42,109 bases of DNA. Source: Gemmatimonadota bacterium (GTDB lineage Bacteria > Gemmatimonadota > Gemmatimonadetes > Longimicrobiales > Gaopeijiaceae). A program made the translations under genes and the position numbers. The stretch spans positions 1 to 42,109 of the forward strand of contig SKNW01000010.1 in assembly GCA_007120305.1 (NCBI GenBank), written 5' to 3'. Positions 14,884 to 23,993 of the stretch are shown piece by piece (within the stretch, counting starts at the first letter, position 1; each line of letters starts with the position of its first letter). The notes beneath the pieces are model-generated. The model saw only the letters and a list, made by a program, of their open reading frames with translations, searched no databases and was not told the origin of the DNA.

Positions 14884-16854
14884 CTATCCTCCCACGGCCC
14901 CCCGGAACGCGGCCTCGCCGCCTACCACGGGGAGCACCAGCGAGGTCCCTGCCAGCTCCACCGTGACCTCCGTACCCGGGGCCGGCCAGAGGGTGTAGTC
15001 CCGGTCCGACGAAAAGATCATGAGCCCGATCTGCCGGCCGGCCGGGATCACCTGGTCGGTGGGCTGGAGGGTGAAGGTGACGTCCCGGAAGACCCCGGGG
15101 ACCATGGGCTCGCTCTCGGTCAGGGAGCGATGGTTCTTGGGGTCGGCCCACCCGCGGGTGATGATGCTGAAGCTGGGCTGCCGGGGGGCGGCCTCCTCCC
15201 AGGGAAGGGCCACGAGCCAGACCGAGAGGTTCCCGGCCGCCCGGTCCAGCGCCAGGCGGACCGTCACTTCCGGGGTTCCCGACACGTGGACGGGGGAAGC
15301 GAGTTCGGGCGTGGCATAGAGAAGCCGGTGGGCGGATGCGCCGTCCATGGCCAGCTGGGCCCCGCTCACGCCCACGTCATCAGTGAAGGTCTCCCGGGCG
15401 GGAGCTCCTCCGGAGGCTGGGGTCCCGGCGTCCTCTGAGCCGGAAGACCGAGTCGAGAAGACCAGGCCTCCCACCTGCCGTCCGGCCCCCTCGGGGTGGA
15501 GGATGACCGGCGCTGCCCCCGGAACGGGCCAATCGGCGTACGCCGTGGGGGAGAGGCGCTCGTCATCTTCCCTCACGATCCAGGCCCGGGGATCCTGCTC
15601 GACTCCGTTCTCGACCCCAACGACGTAACGGGTGAACCACCGGTTCATCATCTCCAGCGGGGGAGCTCCGCCGTGGCCCCCCTGGTGGAAGTACATCTGG
15701 AGCGGCGTCCCCCGCGCCCTGAGCCCCTCGATCACACGCACCGAGTGCTCGGGCATCACGTTCCAGTCATTCCAGGCGTGGGCCATGAGCACGGCGGCCC
15801 GAAGCGAGTCCAGCTGCAGGGCGTAGTCTCGCGAGGCCCAGAAGTCGCTCCAGTTTCCGGTGACCCGGTCCAGGTTCGCCAGCAGCTCCCCCTCGCGGAC
15901 CACGGTGTTGCAGTAGTCGCGCCGGTCCTCGGGCCCCGAGTAGACGAAGTCGTAGAGGGAGTCGATGTCCTCTCCCAGGTACCCGCCGGGGGAGCGGATC
16001 AGCCCGTGGGAACGGTAGTAGTGCCAGTAGGAGGTGTTGGGCGCGATGGGAATGATGGCCTCGAGCCCTGCCACCCCGGTGGTGGCGGCGGCCAGGGGGA
16101 GGGTGCCGTTGAACGACGTCCCGGTCATGCCGACTCGCCCGGCGGACCAGGTGGCCACGACCTCCTCGTTCCCGTCGGCCGTGGTGAAGCCCCGGGCTTG
16201 CCCCGTGAGCCACTGCACAACGGCCTTCGGGGCCAGGGACTCGTTGATCCCCCCCATGGTGGGACACCCCTGGCTCAACCCGGTCCCCGGTGCCTCCGAG
16301 TGGACCACGGCGAACCCGCGGGGCACCCAGGTGGCGATGTGGGAGCTGGAAATCCCCACGCCCCGGTCGCCCCTGTGAGGCACCACGGGCTGCGGTCCGC
16401 GAGGCGGGGGCTCGGTGTAGAGTTCCTGGTTCACATCCCAGAGGATGTCCTGCACGCTGGCGGTGCCGGCGTAGTAGGGACTCGTCTCGTAGATCACCGG
16501 GACCCGGATCCCCGAGGTCTCGGTCTGGCGAGGCCGGACCACGCTCACGTGCACCCGGTCCGGGCGGCCGTCCCCGTCGGAGTCGATGGCCGTCTCCACC
16601 CAGAGCCGCTCCCGGATCCAGGCGGTGGAGTCGGCAAACGCCTGCACCACCTGGACCTGGCCGTCGGCGATCACGAGCCCGGCCTCCTCCGGAGACCAGG
16701 ATGAACCGGCGACCTGTCCCGCCGGCGAGGTCGCCGACTCGGGCCCGGGACCGGGGGAGCACGCGGAGAGTCCGGCCGCTCCCCCCAGCCCAACAAAAAG
16801 AAGGACCGGGAGCGGCGGGACCCTGGGGGAGGTGGGGCGAAGGCGGTTCGTCAC
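14884..16854 (-). CDS. CocE/NonD family (X-Pro dipeptidyl-peptidase-like) hydrolase, lipoprotein
   Basis: Alpha/beta hydrolase of the S15/CocE family, which cleaves X-Pro dipeptides or esters. The 656-aa protein has an N-terminal signal with lipobox GLSAC (Cys32), so it is probably anchored in the envelope. The catalytic triad is visible: Ser247 in GTSFNG, Asp363 in AWNDWNV, His394 in HQGGHGG. The C-terminal part from about residue 440 is the beta-rich jelly-roll PepX_C domain (VTFTLQPTDQVIPAGRQIGL). The start is GTG at 16854, which overlaps the stop of the upstream peptidase gene (GTGA); the longer tracked frame is shadow. Coupling with an M14 peptidase suggests joint peptide breakdown outside the cytoplasm. 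Confidence 0.88.
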   Translation of the reverse strand: MTNRLRPTSPRVPPLPVLLFVGLGGAAGLSACSPGPGPESATSPAGQVAGSSWSPEEAGLVIADGQVQVVQAFADSTAWIRERLWVETAIDSDGDGRPDRVHVSVVRPRQTETSGIRVPVIYETSPYYAGTASVQDILWDVNQELYTEPPPRGPQPVVPHRGDRGVGISSSHIATWVPRGFAVVHSEAPGTGLSQGCPTMGGINESLAPKAVVQWLTGQARGFTTADGNEEVVATWSAGRVGMTGTSFNGTLPLAAATTGVAGLEAIIPIAPNTSYWHYYRSHGLIRSPGGYLGEDIDSLYDFVYSGPEDRRDYCNTVVREGELLANLDRVTGNWSDFWASRDYALQLDSLRAAVLMAHAWNDWNVMPEHSVRVIEGLRARGTPLQMYFHQGGHGGAPPLEMMNRWFTRYVVGVENGVEQDPRAWIVREDDERLSPTAYADWPVPGAAPVILHPEGAGRQVGGLVFSTRSSGSEDAGTPASGGAPARETFTDDVGVSGAQLAMDGASAHRLLYATPELASPVHVSGTPEVTVRLALDRAAGNLSVWLVALPWEEAAPRQPSFSIITRGWADPKNHRSLTESEPMVPGVFRDVTFTLQPTDQVIPAGRQIGLMIFSSDRDYTLWPAPGTEVTVELAGTSLVLPVVGGEAAFRGAVGG

Positions 16855-18557
16855 GGATGACTCCGGTCGGCGGGGTGGCGGGGGGGAGGCGGAAGGAGTC
16901 GGGACGTCTCGCGGGGAAGTTCCCGCAGCCGGTGCACCGGGAGGAATCCCCCGACCCGCTTTTCGGCGGCGAACCGCCCCTCGCTGGCAAAGGAGTCCAC
17001 GTCTTCCGGCTCGAGCAGGGCGAAGGCCAGCCCCGCCATGGGCTGACCCGCCCGGACCAGGTAGGCACCCCGGGGGAGGGCCGCCCGGCGAAGCTCCGGC
17101 GTCGTCCAGACGGCCCGCTCGTAGTATCCCTCGGCCGTGGCGGAAGCCACCTGGATGGAGTCCACCCGGAAGCTTTCCACCTCGGTCTCCAGCGGCCCGT
17201 CGATCCACTCCACCTGCAGGCCGTGGCGCAGCAGCTGCTCGGCCAGGTCCCCCCGATGCGCCTCGATCAGGTACCCTACGGGACGGGGGCGCGTCACCAC
17301 GCCCACGATCCGGTCCCGGTAGGGCACGCGCAGCTCCAGGATGCGTCCGGTGGGTTCGAACCCGGGTCCGTCGGTCCGGCGCCGCATCTCGGGGGATCGG
17401 TAGTCCACCGTGTCTCCTACCTCCAGCTCGGCCCGCACCACGAGGGTGTCGGACGGATCCCACCGGTTCCCGAGCCGCTCGTTTTCGGCCCGCCCCTCGG
17501 CCACCGCAGCCATGACCTCCGCGCCGTTCTCCACCGCCCAGCGCGCCAGTCCCTCCATGGCCAGGTGCTGCCAGCGGGCGCGCTCCTCGATGCGAAGGCT
17601 CGGGTCGTCGTCGCGGCGGCTCTCGTAGAGGAGGCTCACGGCCCCGCGGACCCCCCCGTAGCTCCGGAGGATGCGCACGCCGTACCCGGCCCCGATGATG
17701 CCCGCCTCAGGGATGGTGGTGGGATCCGAGGGGAGGAGGTGGTAGGGGAAGTAGGTGTATCCCGCTCCCTCGATGGCCCGGCGCACCGCGTCGGTGGCGG
17801 GGCCGGCGGCCATCTCCCGGACGGCGGTGGGGGTGGACAGATGGCTGGGATGCAGGGCGTAGAAGTCGTAGGCGTGGGCTCCGGACACCTCGTGGGCGTC
17901 CACGGTCACGTGGGGACGCCAGGGGGTGAGGATCTCCTCCACAATGGCCCGGGATTCGGGGTTCACGAGGCGGGCGTAGTCCCGGTTGACGTTGTAGCCC
18001 GCGGGGTTGGTCCGCGTCCCGTCCCGGCTCGCTTCGGCGGCATCGGGATTGATCTGCGGGACGAGGACGAACACGGCACCGTCCAGGAGGTCACGGGCGT
18101 TCCCCACGGCCAGTTCCCGGGCAAAGAGCATGAGTCCCTCCTTGCCGGCGGGCTCGTTGCCATGGACCTGCGCGCCGATGAACACGATGGGCTTGCCCGA
18201 GGCGTGGGCCTCCCAGGGTTCGGCCACGGCCGGACGCGACAGGGTCACGCCCAGAATCGGACGCCCTTCCCGGCTCACGCCGATCTCGCGAAGCCGCACG
18301 TCGGGGGAGTGGCGGGCCAGTTCCCGGTAGAACCGGAGCACGTCGTCATGCGGGGTCAGCTCCGCGAAGCCGGAGCGTTCCGCGTGGGTGCGAAGCGCGT
18401 CGGGAATGCCCGTCGCGGTCCCGGTCACATCCTGGGCGTGAAGCTCCGCAGGCTCAAGGAGTGCAGCGGGAATCGCAAGGACCGAAACCGCGAGGAGAAG
18501 GAGGGTCGAGGCCAGGGAAGACCTGGAGCTCCGACGAGCCGGGGGGGGAGCGGGCAT
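16851..18557 (-). CDS. M14 family zinc carboxypeptidase-like protein, secreted
   Basis: Zinc metallopeptidase of the M14 carboxypeptidase family. After a signal peptide (SLASTLLLLAVSVLAIPAALLEPAELHAQ, cleavage likely after AELHA) come the zinc ligands His132 and Glu135 in GAQVHGNEPAGKE and His222 in VDAHEVSG, Arg192 in NVNRDY, and the catalytic Glu in LLYESRRDDD. The C-terminal third (about 360-568) is a further region not recognised. The ATG at 18557 is chosen because it opens the signal peptide; the upstream ATG at 18665 runs through repeats. The stop codon overlaps the GTG of the CocE-like gene, so the two are translated together. Confidence 0.85.
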   Translation of the reverse strand: MPAPPPARRSSRSSLASTLLLLAVSVLAIPAALLEPAELHAQDVTGTATGIPDALRTHAERSGFAELTPHDDVLRFYRELARHSPDVRLREIGVSREGRPILGVTLSRPAVAEPWEAHASGKPIVFIGAQVHGNEPAGKEGLMLFARELAVGNARDLLDGAVFVLVPQINPDAAEASRDGTRTNPAGYNVNRDYARLVNPESRAIVEEILTPWRPHVTVDAHEVSGAHAYDFYALHPSHLSTPTAVREMAAGPATDAVRRAIEGAGYTYFPYHLLPSDPTTIPEAGIIGAGYGVRILRSYGGVRGAVSLLYESRRDDDPSLRIEERARWQHLAMEGLARWAVENGAEVMAAVAEGRAENERLGNRWDPSDTLVVRAELEVGDTVDYRSPEMRRRTDGPGFEPTGRILELRVPYRDRIVGVVTRPRPVGYLIEAHRGDLAEQLLRHGLQVEWIDGPLETEVESFRVDSIQVASATAEGYYERAVWTTPELRRAALPRGAYLVRAGQPMAGLAFALLEPEDVDSFASEGRFAAEKRVGGFLPVHRLRELPRETSRLLPPPPRHPADRSHP

Positions 18558-18927
18558 GGGGTGTTGATCCGTTGCAATGGGTCGGAGCCAGGGGTCGGAA
18601 CCAGGGACCGGAACCAGGGACCGGACCGCGGAGTGGACGCGAGGCCGCGTGGCGGGCCGGGACACAGCTGCGCATCCCCCCCGCGAAACACAACCTTCAC
18701 GCTACCATGTCATGGGCAACGCGACCAGAGGCTCGGCCAGGGGCGAGGGGCGACAGCGCCAGGGGCTTCGCATCCGGGGTCATTCCCCCCCATATTGTGG
18801 GCCTGTCGAGGCGACGGCCCATGGGCTCCGCCTCCCCTGCGGGATCCCACGTCCCTGCCCCCTGTCATCCCGGGATCTCCCGTCACCCCCGAGACTCGCG
18901 TCTCGACATCATCATGGAGCGTTGCCG
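18558..18927. other. Intergenic region between divergent peptidase and fumarase genes
   Basis: No gene is supported; it should contain promoters for both directions. Apart from the 13-bp repeat (18578-18627) there is an AT-richer patch around CGAAACACAACCTTCACGC (18683-18701) and another around CATATTGTGG (18791-18800), but no convincing -35/-10 pair. Confidence 0.4.
18578..18627. repeat. 13-bp tandem repeat, about 4 copies
   Basis: Units begin at 18578, 18591, 18604 and 18617 with consensus GGGTCGGAACCA, the last two reading GGGACCGGAACCA / GGGACCGGACC. It starts 21 bases upstream of the minus-strand peptidase start codon. Confidence 0.8.
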
Positions 18928-20337
18928 ATGTCCGAAGGATTCCGGACGGAGAAGGACTCCCTGGGCCTGGTGCAGGTGCCGGCCGCGGCGCTGTTTGGCG
19001 CCCAGACCCAGCGGGCGGTGGAGAACTTTCCCATCAGCGGACAGCGCTTCGGGCGCCGGATGATCCAGGCGCTGGGAACGGTGAAGCAGGCGGCCGCCCG
19101 GGCCAATGGGGCCCTGGGGAACCTGGATCCGCAGATGGCGGATGCCATTGCCGAGGCCGCCGCCGCCGTCGCCGCCGGGGACTGGGATGACCAGTTCGTG
19201 GTGGACGTCTACCAGACCGGATCAGGCACCTCCTCAAACATGAACACCAACGAGGTGGTGGCCACGCTGGCCAGCCGGATCCTGGAGGGGTCGGGGACCC
19301 GGGTTCACCCGAACGACCACGTGAACTTCGGGCAGTCCTCGAACGACGTGATCCCCACGGCAATCCACGTGGCCGCGCGCCTCGCGGTGGTGGAGGAGAC
19401 GATCCCGGCCCTCGAAGGGCTGGCAAAGGCGCTCCGCGAGAAGGCGGGGGCCTTCGATGGAATCGTGAAGTCGGGGCGCACCCACCTCATGGACGCCACC
19501 CCCCTCCGGCTGGGGCAGGAGTTCGGCGGGTACGCCACCCAGGTCGAAAAGGGGGTCGCCCGACTCCAGGCCGCCTCCGAGGCCCTGGCGGAACTCGCCC
19601 TGGGCGGGACCGCCGTGGGCACCGGAATCAACACCCACCCCGACTTTGCGCCCCGGGCCATTGCCGGGATCTCCGAGGCCACGGGCCTTTCGTTTCGCGA
19701 GGCGCCCGACCACTTCGAGGCCCAGGGGGCCCGGGATGCCCTGGTGGAGGCCCACGGGGCCCTGAACACGGTGGCCGTCTCGCTGATGAAGATCGCCGAC
19801 GACATCCGCTGGCTTGCCTCGGGGCCCACCTCCGGCCTGGCCGAGATCCAGCTTCCCGCCATTCAGCCGGGGAGCTCCATCATGCCCGGCAAGGTCAACC
19901 CGGTTCTCTCCGAAGCCCTCATGATGGTCTGCTGCCGCGTCATGGGGAATCAGACCACGATCACGGTGGCCGGAAGCCGGGGGAACTTCGAACTGAATGT
20001 GATGATGCCCGTGATGGCCCAGGCCTTCCTGGAGTCCGCCACCCTTCTCGCCGGCGGGGTCCGCGCCTTCACCGATCGGTGCGTGGTCGGCATCACCGCC
20101 AACGAGGCCCGGGCCCGGCAGCTCCTGGAACTCAACCCGGCCATTGCCACGGCGCTCAACCTCTCCATCGGCTACGACGCGGCCAGCGAGGTGGCGAAGC
20201 AGGCGGCCCGGGAGGGTCGATCGGTCCGGGACGTGGTCCTGGAGCGGGGCCTGCTGGACGAGGCGAAGCTGGACGAGGCCCTGGATGTGCGCAGCATGAC
20301 CGAACCCGGTCTTCCCGGCGCTTCCAGCCCCGCCTGA
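18928..20337 (+). CDS. fumC: Class II fumarate hydratase
   Basis: Interconverts fumarate and malate in the citric acid cycle without an iron-sulfur cluster. The 469-aa length is typical. The family signature [11 protein letters not shown] is at about residues 314-324, [11 protein letters not shown] with the catalytic His near 181-191, and [14 protein letters not shown] near 97-110. The ATG at 18928 is preceded by GGAG and gives [13 protein letters not shown], the normal fumarase N-terminus; the longer frame from 18577 crosses repeats. It is followed after 24 bases by a GGDEF gene in the same direction. Aspartase or argininosuccinate lyase are less likely given the N-terminal motif and length. 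Confidence 0.94.
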   Translation: MSEGFRTEKDSLGLVQVPAAALFGAQTQRAVENFPISGQRFGRRMIQALGTVKQAAARANGALGNLDPQMADAIAEAAAAVAAGDWDDQFVVDVYQTGSGTSSNMNTNEVVATLASRILEGSGTRVHPNDHVNFGQSSNDVIPTAIHVAARLAVVEETIPALEGLAKALREKAGAFDGIVKSGRTHLMDATPLRLGQEFGGYATQVEKGVARLQAASEALAELALGGTAVGTGINTHPDFAPRAIAGISEATGLSFREAPDHFEAQGARDALVEAHGALNTVAVSLMKIADDIRWLASGPTSGLAEIQLPAIQPGSSIMPGKVNPVLSEALMMVCCRVMGNQTTITVAGSRGNFELNVMMPVMAQAFLESATLLAGGVRAFTDRCVVGITANEARARQLLELNPAIATALNLSIGYDAASEVAKQAAREGRSVRDVVLERGLLDEAKLDEALDVRSMTEPGLPGASSPA

Positions 20338-20361
20338 CGACCCCGCCCGACGGCCCCGCCG

Positions 20362-21543
20362 ATGAACGAGTGGGAGGAACGCGCGGTTCTCCGGAAGCCG
20401 GAGGATCCCCGGCGGGGCGACCCGGTCCAGGGCCGGCCCCTCGAAGGGCTGGCGGCGCAGATCCCCATGCTCCTCGGCGTGCTGGGCACCCTGTACGCCG
20501 TCACCACCTCATGGCACCTCGTGGCCACGGGACGCGAAGCCACGACGCCGCTCCTCGTCGGGGTGTCCCTCGCCGCCACCCTGGCCCTGGCCGGGGCCTG
20601 GCGGGTCTGGTCCCGAGACGACCTCCCGTCGCCCGAGTCGGCCCACCGGTTCCTCTTCCTGGTGGTGGCGGTGGCCATCACGGTGAGCTTCGTCCACCTT
20701 GCCGTCACGCAGGACCCTCTCCACAGCATCGGTTTTGCGCTGATCCTCCTGGCCATCGCCGCCCTCTTCCAGGACGGGGCTCGCCTCCTGGTCGCCGGAC
20801 TCCTGACCCTGGCCGCCTGGGTGGTGGCGCTCCAGCTGGCTGGGCTCCCCCGTGAGAGTTGGCCCATCCTGGGGATGGGGATGCTGGGAGCCGCCGGACT
20901 CGGCGGCGTCATGAGCGTCTACCGCATCCGGGAACTGCACCGGCTGGAGTCGCGGAACCGGGAGCTCCAGGTGCAGATCGGGTTCGATGCCCTGACCGGC
21001 ATCGCCAACCGGCGGGCCTTCGACGAGCGACTGACGGCGCTCTGGATGCGCCTTGCCCGGGAAGATGCCTCGCTGGCCCTGATCCTCGTGGACCTGGATG
21101 ACTTCAAGAACCTGAACGACACCCGGGGGCATGGCGAGGGGGATGCCGCCCTCCGCCAGATCGGCGGCGTGCTGCGCATGGTGGTCCGGAGCACCGAGGA
21201 CGTCCCGGCGCGCCTGGGGGGCGAGGAGTTCGCCATCCTCCTGCCCCGTACTCGCATGGAGCATGCCCTCCTGGTGGCCGAACGCCTTCGGGAGGCGGTG
21301 GCGTTCACCCGAATCCCCAATCCAGGTGCGCCCACCGGCGACCGCCTCTCCGCCAGCATCGGGGTCGCCATGGCCTGGCCGAGCGACGGAGGGGCCGCCG
21401 CCGAACTCTTCGAACGCGCGGATGCGGCGCTCTACCGAGCCAAGGCCGAGGGCCGCGACCGGGTGGTGGTGGACCCCTCCGGGCACCGCGCTCCTCGCAC
21501 CCCGGACTCCACCATCCCCCAAACCGAACCTCCGGAATCATGA
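20362..21543 (+). CDS. Membrane GGDEF protein (diguanylate cyclase)
   Basis: Makes the second messenger cyclic-di-GMP. About six hydrophobic helices in residues 30-190 form an unrecognised membrane sensor part, followed by a short linker helix (ELHRLESRNRELQVQ) and the GGDEF domain starting at DALTGIANRRAF. The active-site motif is GGEEF at 286-290, with DLDDFKNLND and ARADAALYRAK-type ends (here FERADAALYRAKAEGRD). The usual inhibitory I-site RxxD ahead of the motif is not intact: the sequence is RSTED, with Arg one residue too far. Feedback inhibition may be absent. The stop overlaps the start of endonuclease IV by ATGA. Confidence 0.9.
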   Translation: MNEWEERAVLRKPEDPRRGDPVQGRPLEGLAAQIPMLLGVLGTLYAVTTSWHLVATGREATTPLLVGVSLAATLALAGAWRVWSRDDLPSPESAHRFLFLVVAVAITVSFVHLAVTQDPLHSIGFALILLAIAALFQDGARLLVAGLLTLAAWVVALQLAGLPRESWPILGMGMLGAAGLGGVMSVYRIRELHRLESRNRELQVQIGFDALTGIANRRAFDERLTALWMRLAREDASLALILVDLDDFKNLNDTRGHGEGDAALRQIGGVLRMVVRSTEDVPARLGGEEFAILLPRTRMEHALLVAERLREAVAFTRIPNPGAPTGDRLSASIGVAMAWPSDGGAAAELFERADAALYRAKAEGRDRVVVDPSGHRAPRTPDSTIPQTEPPES

Positions 21544-22451
21544 CCGAGCACGATCGTTCCTCCGACGTCCCCGCCCCCGCCGATGCCTCTCCCGTCCTCG
21601 ACGAACTCGGGGCCCACATTTCCACCGCCGGCGGCGTCGAGAAGGCACCGGCGCGGGCCCGGGACATCGGTTCCGTCACCCTTCAGCTCTTCACGAAGCA
21701 GCCGAACCGCTGGGCCGAACCCCTGATCGACGACGCCCGGGCCGGGACGTGGGCCTCGGAGCGAGCGACCCGGAACATCGTCACCGCCGGATCCCACGAC
21801 TCCTACCTCATCAACCTCTCCACCCCCACGGACGATCTCTGGGATCGATCCTTTGCGTCCTTCCGCGCCGAGCTGGAGCGCTGCGCTGCGCTGGAGCTGG
21901 ACTTCCTCGTGACCCACCCGGGGAACGCCACCGACGGCGACCCCGACCGGGGGGTGGCCCGGAATGCCGAGGGCGTCACCCGGGCGCTGGAGGAGGTGCC
22001 GGGCTCCACCCGTGTCCTCCTGGAGATCACCGCCGGGTCCGGGACGTCGGTGGGCGGAAGCTTCGAGAACCTGGCGGCCATCCTCGAGCGCATTCCCGAG
22101 CCCCAGCGCAGCCGCGTCGGGATCTGCTTCGATACCTGCCACGCCTACTCCGCCGGCTACGACCTGGTCCGGGACTACGAAGGGGTCTGGTCCCGCTTCG
22201 ATGATGTCCTGGGGCTGGATCGGCTGGGGCTTTTTCACCTGAACGACTCCCAGCATCCCTTCGATTCCAGGAAGGACCGGCATGAGCACATCGGAGAGGG
22301 TTCGCTGGGCGAAGAACCCTTCCGGCGCATCATGACCGACGAGCGATTTGCCCGGGTCCCGAAGGTCCTGGAGACCCCCAAGGGCGACGACATGGTGACC
22401 CTGGACCGGATGAACCTGGCCCGGCTCCGCAGCTACCGAGATTCTGTTTGA
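21540..22451 (+). CDS. nfo: Endonuclease IV (apurinic/apyrimidinic endonuclease)
   Basis: Zinc enzyme that cuts DNA at abasic sites in base excision repair. The family pattern LGAHISTAGGVEKAP, TLQLFTKQPNRW, ICFDTCHAYSAGYDL and FHLNDS is clear, and DRHEHIGEGSLG near the end carries metal-binding His residues. The 303-aa length is usual, with a Ser/Pro-rich N-terminal extension of about 20 residues. Its ATG overlaps the stop of the GGDEF gene, so the two are probably coupled. The -35 element of the 6S RNA promoter overlaps its stop codon. Confidence 0.95.
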   Translation: MTEHDRSSDVPAPADASPVLDELGAHISTAGGVEKAPARARDIGSVTLQLFTKQPNRWAEPLIDDARAGTWASERATRNIVTAGSHDSYLINLSTPTDDLWDRSFASFRAELERCAALELDFLVTHPGNATDGDPDRGVARNAEGVTRALEEVPGSTRVLLEITAGSGTSVGGSFENLAAILERIPEPQRSRVGICFDTCHAYSAGYDLVRDYEGVWSRFDDVLGLDRLGLFHLNDSQHPFDSRKDRHEHIGEGSLGEEPFRRIMTDERFARVPKVLETPKGDDMVTLDRMNLARLRSYRDSV

Positions 22452-22476
22452 CACCGCGCCCCAGGATCCTTACCTT
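22448..22476 (+). promoter_or_regulatory. Promoter of the 6S RNA gene
   Basis: TTGACA at 22448-22453 is a perfect -35 hexamer, separated by exactly 17 bases from TACCTT at 22471-22476. The -35 overlaps the nfo stop codon. Initiation would be expected near 22483, which is the first base before the closing stem of the RNA. Confidence 0.75.
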
Positions 22477-22482
22477 GAATTC

Positions 22483-22696
22483 AGGATGTGTCGAAGGGCC
22501 TCGTTATTGAGCCAACACATCTGAAGCCGGGACTGACTTTGGCGCCCGACGACCTGCCCCGGGCGGTGCTTCACCGCGGGGGACTTCGGAAGGCGCGGAG
22601 AGGTCACCAGACGATTGAACCCGGGCTTCAATACAACCCCTTCGGCACGATCCGGAGTCGGCATCCTTTCCTTGGAAAGGGTGCCGGCTTTTTTTT
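22483..22696 (+). ncRNA. ssrS: 6S RNA
   Basis: 6S RNA mimics an open promoter and holds sigma-70 RNA polymerase in stationary phase. The fold is visible by hand: closing stem GGATGTGTCGAAGGG (22484-22498) pairs with CCCTTCGGCAC-G-ATCC (22638-22653) with one wobble and one bulge. A large asymmetric bubble follows (5' side 22499-22521), then TGAAGCCGGG (22522-22531) pairs with CCCGGGCTTCA (22620-22630). The long apical arm ends in CCCC-GG-GCGGTG-CTT-CACCGC-GGGG. Sequence marks shared with E. coli 6S are GGGCC...TGAGCC on the 5' side and TTGAACC..GG.TTCAA on the 3' side. It has its own promoter and an intrinsic terminator. Mature RNA is probably about 170 nt. Confidence 0.85.
22659..22696 (+). 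terminator. Intrinsic terminator of 6S RNA
   Basis: CGGCATCCTTTCC pairs with GGAAAGGGTGCCG (one G-U wobble) around a TT, followed by GC and eight T residues (22689-22696). This is the strongest intrinsic terminator in the window. Confidence 0.93.
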
Positions 22697-22819
22697 ATCC
22701 CCTGGCCATCGCCGTGACACTCTGGCTCCTCAGGCTCGTTCCGGCTCCATTCGGGGTGGATCCCCGAGGTGCCCTGCGGGTAGTCCTCGCTCCGTTTCCC
22801 TCCCCGCCCCCGGTTCACC

Positions 22820-23260
22820 ATGCCCCAGCCCCTCGTTCGCGTTACCCGCCGGCTCCACTTCAACGCCGCGCATCGCCTCTACCGGCCCGACTGGACCGAC
22901 GAACGCAACGCCGAGGTCTTCGGTCCCTGCGCCAATCCCCACTGGCACGGCCACAACTACGAGATCGAGGTCACGGTGGAAGGGACGATCAACCCCGAAA
23001 CGGGGTACGTGATGGACCTGGGTGACCTGAAGGACCGGGTGAACGAGTCCGTCATCGACCAGGTGGATCACCGGAACCTCAACGTGGAGGTCCCCTGGCT
23101 GGAGGGTCTCAATCCCACCACCGAGAACTTCGTGGTGGCCATCTGGACGCGGCTTGAGCCACTTCTGCCTTCCGGGGTGCGCCTGGCCCGCCTGGTGCTC
23201 TGGGAAACCCCCCGCAACTACGTGGAATACGAGGGCGAACTCGCCCCTTCCTCCTCCTGA
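22820..23260 (+). CDS. 6-pyruvoyltetrahydropterin synthase (animal-type PTPS)
   Basis: PTPS converts dihydroneopterin triphosphate to 6-pyruvoyltetrahydropterin, on the way to tetrahydrobiopterin; the related QueD makes the queuosine precursor. Zinc ligands are His18, His43 and His45 (FNAAHRL, HWHGHNY), the catalytic Cys is Cys37 in FGPC, and Asp83-His84 follow in VDHRNLN. The FGxCxNPxxHGHNY spacing, INPETGYVMDLGDLK and the ending NYVEYEGE read like animal PTPS and unlike the short QueD pattern (compare the 24880 gene). This favours a biopterin-type role. The ATG directly follows a 123-base gap after the 6S terminator, and folE starts on the base after its stop codon. Confidence 0.88.
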   Translation: MPQPLVRVTRRLHFNAAHRLYRPDWTDERNAEVFGPCANPHWHGHNYEIEVTVEGTINPETGYVMDLGDLKDRVNESVIDQVDHRNLNVEVPWLEGLNPTTENFVVAIWTRLEPLLPSGVRLARLVLWETPRNYVEYEGELAPSSS

Positions 23261-23989
23261 ATGGACTCCATGGATTCAAGGACGCCCTCCATGCCTTCGA
23301 ACCTGCTCGATACCGAGAACGGGCTCACGCCCGCCCCCACCGCCTCGATCCCCACGGCCGACGGATCCCTTCCGCCCCTCGACGGCGACGTCTCTCCGGA
23401 ACAGGCCGAGGTCATTTCCCAGGTCCCCTTCACGGCCCTGGTGCGCGAGACGCTGCGGCGGATCGGAGAGGAGCCGGACCGGGAGGGGCTCCTCAAGACC
23501 CCGGAGCGGGTGGTGAAGGCCTGGGAGTTCCTGGCCCGGGGCTACCGGGTCTCGGCCGAGGAGACCATCGGCGACGCCCTCTTCGCCGAGCGGCATCACA
23601 ACATGATCATCGTGAAGGACATCGAGATGTACTCGCTCTGCGAGCATCACATGATTCCCTTCTTCGGGAAGGTGCATGTCGCCTACATCCCCGATGGCCA
23701 CATCCTCGGACTCTCCAAGGTGGCGCGGCTGGTGGAGGTCTTCAGTCGCCGGCTCCAGGTGCAGGAGCGGCTCACCGAGGAGATCGCCCAGAGCTTCTGG
23801 GAGGTGGTGCAGCCGCAGGGCGTGGGCGTGGTCATCGAAGCCCATCATCTGTGCATGATGATGCGCGGCGTTCAGAAGCAGAACTCCTACACGATCACCT
23901 CGGCCATGCGGGGGGCGTTCCTCGAGGAACCCAGCACCCGCGACGAGTTCCTCCGCCTGTGCATGCACAGCCGGCCCCCGGTGGGGTGA
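23261..23989 (+). CDS. folE: GTP cyclohydrolase I
   Basis: Opens GTP to form dihydroneopterin triphosphate, the first step of folate and tetrahydropterin synthesis. The zinc site is Cys127 and His130 in [10 protein letters not shown] and Cys198 in [29 protein letters not shown] and the ending EFLRL are typical. At 242 aa it has a Thr/Ser/Pro-rich N-terminal extension of about 45 residues; in-frame ATGs at 23270 and 23291 are alternatives. Placed immediately after PTPS and 4 bases before an SDR, it supplies the PTPS substrate. Confidence 0.96.
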   Translation: MDSMDSRTPSMPSNLLDTENGLTPAPTASIPTADGSLPPLDGDVSPEQAEVISQVPFTALVRETLRRIGEEPDREGLLKTPERVVKAWEFLARGYRVSAEETIGDALFAERHHNMIIVKDIEMYSLCEHHMIPFFGKVHVAYIPDGHILGLSKVARLVEVFSRRLQVQERLTEEIAQSFWEVVQPQGVGVVIEAHHLCMMMRGVQKQNSYTITSAMRGAFLEEPSTRDEFLRLCMHSRPPVG

Positions 23990-23993
23990 GGTC

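Noticed and set aside
16290-19190. 966-aa plus-strand ORF
   Set aside because: Antisense to the two peptidase genes and into the fumarase gene; Gly/Arg/Pro-rich shadow translation.
22441-22820. Pterin riboswitch upstream of the PTPS gene
   Set aside because: The structured RNA is best explained as 6S RNA with its own strong terminator more than 120 bases before the ATG.
22504-22863. Minus-strand ORF of 119 aa, and plus-strand ORF from 22488
   Set aside because: Both cross the 6S RNA and its terminator, and neither resembles a protein.
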